Shown here one piece after another: positions 56,401 through 64,000 of a DNA stretch of 64,000 nucleotides (position 1 is its first letter; every line of letters starts with the position of its first letter). This DNA comes from Phytopythium helicoides. Lineage: Eukaryota; Oomycota; Peronosporomycetes; Pythiales; Pythiaceae. The notes beneath the pieces are model-generated. The model saw only the letters and a list, made by a program, of their open reading frames with translations. It was not told where the DNA came from and ran no database searches. The DNA is taken from positions 558,001 through 622,000 of the forward strand of contig JANFNE010000001.1 in assembly GCA_024867545.1 (NCBI GenBank). The letters are read 5' to 3'. The position numbers and the translations under genes were made by a program.

Positions 56401-57677
56401 CCCTGACGCTTCAGTAACGTCAAAGTGCTCTCCCACACGGACTGGTGGAACGCAGGCATCACGTTCACGTGGTCGGTCACATGGCTCACGAGAACAGGTG
56501 GCACCGGCGCATCCACACTCGAGATGATCTCCCAGTGACGCTGCGACTGCTTGAACCTCTCCGCGAGCTCAGCAGCACGACGAGGAGCATTCATCCCAGC
56601 CACCTCGTACTTGATCTGCTGCTCCGTACCAATGTCCAGCAAGAAGTCGGCGACGTCCCGACCAGGAGGACAGACGAGACCGAGACTGGCAAAGTGGTCG
56701 ACAGCCTGATCAGGCGGACCGTAGTACACGACGTGTCCGTCGATGAGCAAGATGACGTCGTCGAAGAGGTTGAAGACCTCTGGCGCCGGTTGCAAGAGCG
56801 CGATGGCGATGGTCTTGCGCAGCTTCTTGGCGATGCTTCGCTGCGCATTGACAATGTCGAAGGTGGTGGCACTGTCGAGACCCGTGCTGATCTCGTCCAT
56901 GAGCGCAACATACTTGAGTCCGAACTCCATCTCTCCCATGGTGACACGCTTGCGCTCTCCTCCCGACACGCCTCGCAGCATGGCATCACCCACCACGGTG
57001 TTCTTGCACTTCTCGAGTCCGAGCTGCTCGATGATGATGTCCGGGTAATGCTGGAAGAGCTCCGTGGCGGCATCCAGTGCGGCCTTGTTTTCTTCGGGAG
57101 TCCCCTTGGTGAGCAGCTCGTCTCCACGGCGCACGAGCTCACCTCCCGTGAAGGCGTGCGCAAACTCGAGTGTCTCCTTGACGGTGAGTGTCGGGAAGTG
57201 GTTGTCTCTCTGGGTGACGTAGCTGACGAACTGCGGCAGACGCTGCTTGAGGTCTGTCTGCGGCACGCCGTTGTAAGTGACGGCACCGTCGAGCGTGACG
57301 TTCTTGTCCATGGGGAATCTCCCGCTGAGAAGCTTCATGAGGGAGGACTTGCCAGATCCTGGCTGTCCGAGGATGAGGGTCATGGATCCGGGTTTGAGTA
57401 CGCCGCTGACGTTTCGGAGGATGTGTTTCTTGACGACGGAGGATTTGGTCGGCACGAACGCCTTCTTGAGGACGTTGGGGATGGTGGGGAGTTCGAACGC
57501 GTCGTCGTTGGAGAGCACCTTGACGTCTGCGGAGATGGATATGTTGTCGAATCGGACCTCCATTTGTGGGAGTTGTTTCCCCATGGCAGCCTCGAGTCTT
57601 GACGCGAGGTGGTCGTGGAAGCCGTGAGGATCATCAGCCATTGCCTTGATGGATCCGATTGTGGTTGTCGTAGCCAT
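53493..57677 (-). CDS. PDR/ABCG full-size transporter 3
   Basis: A 1394-residue paralogue with the same motifs as transporters 1 and 2 (GQPGSGKS, VSGGE, LMDE; GSTGAGKT, VEQMKR, FLDE). The N-terminus differs (MATTTTIGSIKAMADDPHGF). TMD1 carries the GFDSSVQSFVLFLVVLVLCN patch of transporter 1. TMD2 has its own small variant (FVDATYSTYQGLNSGIGM instead of FVDAEYTSYQGLNSGMGM). The start is the ATG at 57677: the longer frame begins with GTG at 57830, upstream of the initiator at 57739-57756. It is separated from transporters 1 and 2 by the ~30-kb transposon island but has the same strand and a related 3' flank. Confidence 0.95.
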   Translation of the reverse strand: MATTTTIGSIKAMADDPHGFHDHLASRLEAAMGKQLPQMEVRFDNISISADVKVLSNDDAFELPTIPNVLKKAFVPTKSSVVKKHILRNVSGVLKPGSMTLILGQPGSGKSSLMKLLSGRFPMDKNVTLDGAVTYNGVPQTDLKQRLPQFVSYVTQRDNHFPTLTVKETLEFAHAFTGGELVRRGDELLTKGTPEENKAALDAATELFQHYPDIIIEQLGLEKCKNTVVGDAMLRGVSGGERKRVTMGEMEFGLKYVALMDEISTGLDSATTFDIVNAQRSIAKKLRKTIAIALLQPAPEVFNLFDDVILLIDGHVVYYGPPDQAVDHFASLGLVCPPGRDVADFLLDIGTEQQIKYEVAGMNAPRRAAELAERFKQSQRHWEIISSVDAPVPPVLVSHVTDHVNVMPAFHQSVWESTLTLLKRQGMLAWRDSAFITGRAVMTIVMGLLYSSTYYQFNPTEVQVVLGIVFSSAVFISLSQMSQVPAFMSAREVFYKQRGANFYRTSSYVFATTMSQIPLAVVESVVFGSLVYWMCGFDSSVQSFVLFLVVLVLCNLMMGMWFFFVAMVSPNIYLANPLSSLSTVLYIVFAGFIVLKGQIPDYLIEFYWISPISWAFRAIAVIQYRSDTFDVCVYDGIDYCQQFGSTAGVYYLDIFDIPSDKSWIALGIVYLVAALVLFMALSVLALEYCRYESPEGVVTPTNDISDVSANVTPNNNKPDSYAMLETPRNSSTDSGSAIIPTATAVALSTAVNVIDVPRSTSVVPVTLAFQDLWYTVPLPSNPKETIDLLKGVSGYALPGTLTALMGSTGAGKTTLMDVIAGRKTGGQIQGKIFLNGYEASDLAIRRATGYCEQMDVHSESTTIREALVFSAFLRQDSSVPASAKYETVNEVLDLLDLTSIADKIVRGSSVEQMKRLSIAVELSAQPSVLFLDEPTSGLDARSAKIVMDGVRKVANTGRTVVCTIHQPSSEVFALFDNLLLLRRGGQMVFFGDLGGDDSKKLVQYFEAMPGTSPLRPGANPANWMLECIGAGVGGAGAAPVATSGAEALESDYFVEYFNASPEKQALDETLVNGDGITRPSPNSQQLEFTQKRAADSATQFRLVVGRFMRMYWRTPSYTITGAALSVVLALLFGIIFVDATYSTYQGLNSGIGMLFMTVLFNGFVTLNGVIPLVSRDRAAYYRERASQTYSAVWYFVGSTIAEIPYTLVGLLLFTVVFFNMVGFSGFGNGVLFWLNYVLFILQQAYLGQMWAFLMPSEEVAIVMGLLLNNILYIYTGFSPPYSALPSGYKWLYYANPMRYSLAVAGALAFADCSTTPVFNEATGVFENVGSELGCQPLEGAPVSVGNVTVKFYTEDVFGMKHDEIAQNLGITVAFIVLFRVLGLLALRFVNHQKK

Positions 57678-57738
57678 CGGTTTAGTCGTCCCTTTGGCTC
57701 GATCACAGGTTGTTGGGTATCGGTGTTTGCTGCACCGA

Positions 57739-57756
57739 GTCAATTCAGGAATGAGC
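57739..57756 (-). promoter_or_regulatory. Oomycete initiator-like core promoter of transporter 3
   Basis: The minus strand reads GCTCATTCCTGAATTGAC, matching the oomycete Inr core, about 60-80 bp before the ATG. Confidence 0.75.
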
Positions 57757-57944
57757 TCTCTTGAGTTCGACGTTCCACCCACCCAAACTCGTTTGTGCTG
57801 GGATAGATGGATCTCTGGAGTCACTTGCACTGCGACACCGCGCTGCTCGATATGTCGCTGTCACTTCGACGATCACAGCCGAGCTCCATCACCACTGACT
57901 GACTGGTCGTGATGACTGAAAGCAATCATACGCGTGTAGCGAGT

Positions 57945-58160
57945 CATGTTATCCGGCATTATCCGGATAAACTGGCCAATCAAAGCGTGCAACGCGCACA
58001 TAACCCTCCCTTGATTATGCGTGTACTGTACTTTGAAGCAATCCACGAATGAATGTTCAGCGTATGATGTTGGTCAGTGATGAGATCATCGTACAGTACG
58101 CCGGCATAATCAGTCAGTTCAAAGCAATTTATCCGGATGTTATCCGGACAATTGTTTTTC
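57945..58160. promoter_or_regulatory. Repeated TTATCCGGAT plus CCAAT modules upstream of transporter 3
   Basis: TTATCCGG (57949), the perfect palindrome TTATCCGGATAA (57959-57970), TTATCCGGAT (58129-58138) and TTATCCGGA (58140-58148) occur in two clusters, each followed by CTGGCCAATCA. Similar words flank the start of transporter 4. Confidence 0.55.
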
Positions 58161-58260
58161 CTGGCCAATCACAGAAAGCTTGCGAATGCATAATCCGAGG
58201 CAAGATTATGCGCAACAGAAAAAGGGCGAACTGACGTGGTTTGTAGCTGTTATCACAGGA

Positions 58261-61200
58261 CTACTTCTTCTGGTGGTTGGCGAAGCGCATGCACAGCATC
58301 GCCACGACGCGGAAAAGCACGATGAAGCCCAACACGATACCGAAGTTCTGCGCAATCTCGTCGTGCTTCATGCCGTACGTGTCCGCCATGTACTGCTTGA
58401 TCGTCATGTTGCCCACCGACACGGGAGCGTCGGCCAGCGGCTGACAGCCGAGTTCCGACCCAACATTCTCGAACACTCCCGTGGACTCGTTGAATACTGG
58501 CGTCGTGGAGCAATCACCGAAAACAAGCGCACCGGAGATAGCCATCGAGTAGCGCAGCGGATTGGCGTAGTAGAGCCACTTGTATCCGGATGGAATGGCT
58601 GAGTATGGAGGATTGAAACCCGTGAAGATCCCGAAGATGTTGTTGAGCAGCAGTCCCATGACGATGGCCACTTCTTCCGTCGGCAACAGAAAGGCGAACA
58701 TCTGTCCCATATACGCCTGCTGAAGAGAAAAGAGCGAGAAGTTGATCCAGAAGACGATGGCATTGCCGAAACCTGGGAAGCCAACCATCGGATAGAAGAT
58801 GACAGTGAAGATGCCCACGCTGACAAATGCATTGGGAATCTCCGCGACAGTCGAGCCGATGAAGTACCAGACGGCACTGTAGGTCTGTGACGCTCGCTCG
58901 CGGTAATAAGGAGTTCGTTCTTTGGAGGCAAACGGAGTGGCGGCATTCAGACTCACAAAACCGTTGAAGAGAACAACCATGAAGAGCATACCCATGCCGG
59001 AATTGAGTCCCTGGTACGACGTGTACTCAGCGTCGACGAAGATAATACCGAAGAGGAGTGCGAGGACGACTGAGAGAGCAGCGCCTGTGATCGTGTACGA
59101 CGGCGTGCGCCAGTACATGCGCATGAACCGACCAACAACAAGACGGAACTGCGTCGCAGAGTCCGCCGCACGCTTCTGAGTGAACTCCAACTGCTGAGAG
59201 TTTGGAGACGGTCGCGTAATACCATCACCATTCACAAGGGTCTCGTCAAGAGCTTGCTTCTCGGGACTGGCGTTGAAGTATTCCACGAAGTAGTCCGACT
59301 CCAATGCCTCAGCACCACTAGTCGCCACAGGTGCGGCACCAGCACCACCGACGCCAGCTCCAATGCACTCGAGCATCCAGTTCGCAGGGTTCGCACCGGG
59401 ACGCAGAGGCGACGTGCCAGGCATCGCCTCAAAGTACTGCACCAACTTCTTGCTGTCGTCACCACCCAGGTCGCCGAAAAACACCATTTGACCACCACGC
59501 TTCAGCAACAACAGATTGTCGAACAACGCAAACACCTCCGATGACGGCTGATGGATCGTGCATACGACCGTGCGACCCGTGTTGGCCACCTTGCGCACAC
59601 CGTCCATGACGATCTTGGCCGAGCGAGCGTCCAGACCACTCGTCGGCTCGTCCAAGAAGAGCACACTCGGCTGCGCAGACAATTCGACGGCGATCGACAG
59701 GCGCTTCATCTGCTCGACGGACGACCCGCGGACGATCTTGTCGGCGATGCTCGTGAGGTCCAACAGGTCCAGCACTTCGTTGACCGTCTCGTACTTGGCG
59801 CTCGCAGGCACGCTGCTGTCCTGGCGCAGGAACGCGCTGAACACGAGCGCCTCACGGATCGTCGTCGACTCCGAGTGCACATCCATCTGCTCACAGTATC
59901 CGGTGGCTCGGCGGATGGCGAGGTCGCTGGCCTCGTATCCGTTGAGGAAGATCTTGCCTTGGATCTGTCCGCCGGTCTTGCGGCCAGCAATGACGTCCAT
60001 GAGCGTGGTCTTGCCGGCACCAGTGGATCCCATGAGCGCAGTGAGCGTGCCTGGGAGCGCGTATCCACTGACTCCCTTGAGTAGGTCGATGGTCTCCTTC
60101 GGGTTCGATGGCAGCGGGACGGTGTACCATAGGTCTTGGAATGCGAGTGTGACGGGGACCACGCTAGTTGAGCGCGGCACATCGATGACATTGACGGCTG
60201 TTGAGAGAGCCACGGCGGTGGCCGTGGGGATGATAGCCGAACCCGAGTCGGTCGAGCTGTTGCGTGGCGTCTCGAGCATCGCGTAGCTGTCGGGTTTGTT
60301 GTTGTTCGGGGTGGCATTGGCAGACATGTCCGAGATGTCGTTCGTCGGTGTCACCACTCCCTCGGGACTCTCGTAGCGGCAATATTCCAGCGCGAGCACG
60401 GACAGCGCCGTGAAGAGGACGAGCGCCGCGACCAAGTAGACAATTCCCAAGGCGATCCAGCTCTTGTCAGACGGGATGTCGAAGATGTCGAGGTAGTAGA
60501 CGCCTGCTGTGCTGCCGAACTGCTGACAGTAGTCGATTCCATCATACACGCAGACGTCGAATGTGTCGGATCGGTATTGAATGACTGCGATGGCCCGAAT
60601 GGCCCAAGTGATGGGACTGATCCAGTAAAACTCGATGAGGTAGTCTGGGATCTGGCTCTTGAGCACGATGAAACCCGAGAAAACAATGAAAAGGACAAGT
60701 CGAAACTATCGTAAGGGGGTTGGCGAGGTAGATGTTTGGCGAGACCATGGCGACGAAGAAGAACCACATTCCCATCATGAGGTTGCTGAGCGTCAAAATG
60801 ATAAGGAATAAGATGAAAGAGCTTGCCGAAGACACGAACCCACACATCCAGTAGACGAGTGACCCAAACACGATAGACTCCGCGATCGCAAGAGGAACTT
60901 GGTTGATCACTGTGGCAAACACATACGACGACGTCCGGTAGAAGTTTGCTCCGCGCTGCTTGTAGAACACCTCTCGAGCAGATATGAAGGTGGGGATCTG
61001 GGACATCTGACTTACTGCAATAAAGATGGCTGTGAAGTACACAATTCCAAGAACGACCTGCACATCGGTCGGATTGAACTGGTAGTAAGTACTCGAGTAG
61101 ATCAAACCCATCATAATGCTCATCACTGCGCGACCACCAATGAATGCGGAGTCACGCCAAGCCAACATGCTCTGACGCTTCAGTAACGTCAAAGTGCTCT

Positions 61201-62437
61201 CCCACACGGACTGATGAAACTCAGGCATCACGTTCACGTGGTCGGTCACATGGCTCACGAGAACAGGTGGCACCGGCGCATCCACACTCGAGATGATCTC
61301 CCAGTGACGCTGCGACTGCTTGAACCTCTCCGCGAGCTCAGCGGCACGACGAGGAGCATTCATCCCAGCCACCTCGTACTTGATCTGCTGCTCCGTACCA
61401 ATGTCCAGCAAGAAGTCAGCGACGTCCCGACCAGGAGGACAGACGAGACCGAGACCGGCAAAGTGGTCGACAGCCTGATCAGGCGGACCGTAGTACACGA
61501 CGTGTCCGTCGATGAGCAAGATGACGTCGTCGAAGAGGTTGAAGACCTCTGGCGCCGGTTGCAAGAGCGCGATGGCGATGGTCTTGCGCAGCTTCTTGGC
61601 GATGCTTCGCTGCGCGTTGACAATGTCGAAGGTGGTGGCACTGTCGAGACCCGTGCTGATCTCGTCCATGAGCGCAACATACTTGAGTCCGAACTCCATC
61701 TCTCCCATGGTGACACGCTTGCGCTCTCCTCCCGACACGCCTCGCAGCATGGCATCACCCACCACGGTGTTCTTGCACTTCTCGAGTCCGAGCTGCTCGA
61801 TGATGATGTCCGGGTAATGCTGGAAGAGCTCCGTGGCGGCATCCAGTGCGGCCTTGTTTTCTTCGGGAGTCCCCTTGGTGAGCAGCTCGTCTCCACGGCG
61901 CACGAGCTCACCTCCCGTGAAGGCGTGCGCAAACTCGAGTGTCTCCTTGACGGTGAGTGTCGGGAAGTGGTTGTCTCTCTGGGTGACGTAGCTGACGAAC
62001 TGCGGCAGACGCTGCTTGAGGTCTGTCTGCGGCACGCCGTTGTAAGTGACGGCACCGTCGAGCGTGACGTTCTTGTCCATGGGGAATCTCCCGCTGAGAA
62101 GCTTCATGAGGGAGGACTTGCCAGATCCTGGCTGTCCGAGGATGAGGGTCATGGATCCGGGTTTGAGTACGCCGCTGACGTTTCGGAGGATGTGTTTCTT
62201 GACGACGGAGGATTTGGTCGGCACGAACGCCTTCTTGAGGACGTTGGGGATGGTGGGGAGTTCGAACGCGTCGTCGTTGGAGAGCACCTTGACGTCTGCG
62301 GAGATGGATATGTTGTCGAATCGGACCTCCATTTGTGGGAGTTGTTTCCCCATGGCAGCCTCGAGTCTTGACGCGAGGTGGTCGTGGAAGCTGTGTGGAT
62401 CGCCGGCTACGGCCTTGAGACTGGTCGTGGTAGACAT
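58261..62437 (-). pseudogene. PDR/ABCG full-size transporter 4, one-base frameshift
   Basis: The gene matches transporters 1-3 from the ATG at 62437 (MSTTTSLKAVAGDPHSFHDH) to the C-terminus MRFANHQKK at 58261. NBD1 and NBD2 motifs are all intact. One extra A in the plus-strand word aaggacaagtcg (60697-60698) shifts the frame inside TMD1, right after LANPLTIVST. Without it the protein would have 1391 residues. TMD1 carries the GFVSSASSFILFLIILTLSN patch seen in transporter 2. TMD2 is the most divergent of the four (NGFVSLNAATPFASKERTPY, PGFGNAIVFWINFSLFSLQQ, DCSTTPVFNESTGVFENVGS). An alternative ATG at 62578 (MSLLVEKK, good context) would add 47 residues. A sequencing error is possible. Confidence 0.85.
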
Positions 62438-62649
62438 CGCGTTGGGGTTTGCTTGAACTGCTGGACTTGATTTAGTGTTTTGGAGCTCGAAGTTGTGGGC
62501 TGCAGGTGGAAGATTGAGAACTGGTCGATGGCTCCGAGCTTGCTCGGCAGTTGTCTTTTTTTCCACCAGAAGTGACATGGTGGCCCAATGCTGTTTACCC
62601 TCGCGACTTTGGCAGCAATCTTCTGAGAATTGAAGCAATTGGATTGGCT

Positions 62650-62835
62650 GAACGATAATCCGGATTTGTCCGGATAAAACCTTTTGGTCGTCAATCGACG
62701 ATCGCAATCTTTGAAAAATGAAGTGATTTGATTTGTCAAATATAGATTACATGCACTCCAGATGATTGCTTCCGGACAACATGTATACCAATACAGCGTC
62801 ATCACGAAAAGTTATCCGAAAATATCCGGATGAAC
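62650..62835. promoter_or_regulatory. ATCCGGAT words and candidate initiator of transporter 4
   Basis: ATCCGGAT (62658-62665), TGTCCGGATAA (62667-62677), TTATCCGA (62812) and ATATCCGGAT (62822-62831) lie here. The minus strand at 62721-62707 reads TCATTTTTCAAAGAT, an initiator-like word that would give a 5' UTR of about 280 nt to the ATG at 62437. Confidence 0.45.
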
Positions 62836-63634
62836 GGCATCAACAGTCTGTGACGCGCGCAAACGACACCAAGCCAAAAGCATCCACAAGCCCACACCAG
62901 TTGCTCGGATTTTACCTCAAGAGGCCTTAGTCTTGCGAAGGAAGTCACTTCGAACACGCGAGGATCCCAAAAGAAAAACATGGATTGATACGAACTCGCC
63001 GACCCTGAACTCAAGTGACAGCGTTGACGGTGGCAACGACGACATCTTGTAGAGTAATAATCACGAAGTCGCTGAAAGTGCTGTAGCTACTCGAATTGCC
63101 AAGCCAAATGAACCTAGCTCAACTCTACCCCAAGTCACTATCCGACCACTGAAGTGCTTCAATGAGTGAGAAAGCGCCTGGGGGTATCTCAATTGTGAGC
63201 AAGATGGCCCTGCCGATGAGGCATTGTCATAATCGTATCGATGGTTGCGTTGCTGATCTCTCACGCACTCTCTATAGGACGGTACGCACGAGAGTGCAGA
63301 TTTCTGATCCTGCACTTGCGCCGCGTCTCCTCTGCCAACATGCCAGCTATTAGTGTCGTCAACTTGGAGCGACCCTGGCTGCCTGGCTGCGAGGCTTGCT
63401 GCCTGTGAGGGTCTAACGTGCGCTACCAAGTTGAGGACAGCTTGCGCGCTCGATTTCCAATATTAATGGCCGGGGTACCCGGCATTGGCGCTGGGGTCGA
63501 TGGTCACAAAACCTCCATTTCTACATTCACCCTTGTCATCACAACATCAAAGTAAACTCTCACTCAACCGAAAAACGTGGAAAAGGAGACGTGAAACTAA
63601 ATAAACCTGTGGTTACGGCAAGAAAGTTACGTAA
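62836..63634. other. Region without recognisable genes
   Basis: Open frames on both strands at 63061-63429 lack domain features. No repeat or promoter is recognised. Confidence 0.5.
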
Positions 63635-63692
63635 GTACCGTGAGTTATGCTCTTGAAGACAGGTGTGTCTTCAAGAGCGTAACTTACGGTAC
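63635..63692. repeat. Long hairpin with 26-bp arms
   Basis: 63635-63660 and 63667-63692 are inverse copies with two mismatches and a 6-nt loop. In RNA from the plus strand both mismatches become G-U pairs, so the stem is fully paired. Confidence 0.9.
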
Positions 63693-64000
63693 TGCCTAAT
63701 TGACAAGCTGGCAGCGCAGTTCATCAGCTTGCGCGATGCCATCCTCCAGCGATGACAACAGCACTGCATTGACACTTCGTATTGCTTGTTGAAGATGCCA
63801 TAGGAAGGATCTCCAGAGCTCCATCATGAGCCACGGCAAGCTAGTAAAGCGGCCTTTGCAGCTCTGCCTGCATACACGTAAATGGGCATGATGAGACAAT
63901 AGCATGTTTTGAATTGGCAAGCGCCCACTCGCTCTCGAACGGCAACGAACGAAAGCGGCTGCCGACCCTGATCTCCATACTCACAGTGTAATTTGCCACC

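Noticed and set aside
56445..57602. Long plus-strand frames opposite the transporters (also 22646-23554, 17472-18380, 61214-62371, 15264-16094)
   Set aside because: They mirror the strongly codon-biased transporter genes, occur at the same place in each copy, and have low-complexity Arg/Glu/His-rich translations without domains.

Overview
The window looks like nuclear DNA of a Phytophthora-like oomycete. The evidence is four full-length PDR/ABCG transporter genes without recognisable introns, oomycete-type initiator elements (TCATTYYNCAWTT-like) about 60-100 bp before three of them, a Crypton tyrosine recombinase with its C-terminal extension, Helitron proteins with the oomycete-style Arg/Ala-rich N-terminal repeats, chromodomain Ty3/gypsy and Ty1/copia remnants, and MULE/FLYWCH and ZSWIM-type transposases. 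I saw no rRNA, tRNA, CRISPR or bacterial operon structure. The species is an inference, not something I could check.

Layout. 0-13 kb is retroelement debris: a plus-strand protein with a histone H3-tail-like N-terminus joined out of frame to a chromodomain and an OTU-like domain (126-1002); a decayed minus-strand Ty3/gypsy element (about 1.1-5.3 kb); a plus-strand gypsy integrase fragment (5.4-6.3 kb); a decayed Gag-like gene (6.5-7.7 kb) with an LTR-like region rich in short hairpins behind it. 14.3-23.7 kb holds two near-identical minus-strand PDR transporters in tandem, with a period of 5174 bp. 23.8-53 kb is a transposon-rich island: gag leaders, a copia gag, a ZSWIM/MULE pseudogene, a Crypton, a MULE, a 6.5-kb Helitron, a two-exon gene of unknown function, an apparently intact SET-domain methyltransferase, and a 2.15-kb giant foldback element. 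53.5-62.4 kb returns to two more minus-strand PDR transporters, the last carrying a one-base insertion.

The transporters are predicted plasma-membrane efflux pumps. They form one cluster split by the island. Blocks of the same Ser/Gly-rich gene remnant flank both halves (11.1-13.0 kb and 50.6-52.8 kb) in opposite orientation, which suggests an inversion or inverted duplication during cluster expansion. Paralogues differ mainly in patches of the transmembrane domains, consistent with gene conversion.

The observations most worth a second look are the H3-tail/chromodomain protein at the left edge and the giant foldback element at 48.1-50.3 kb.
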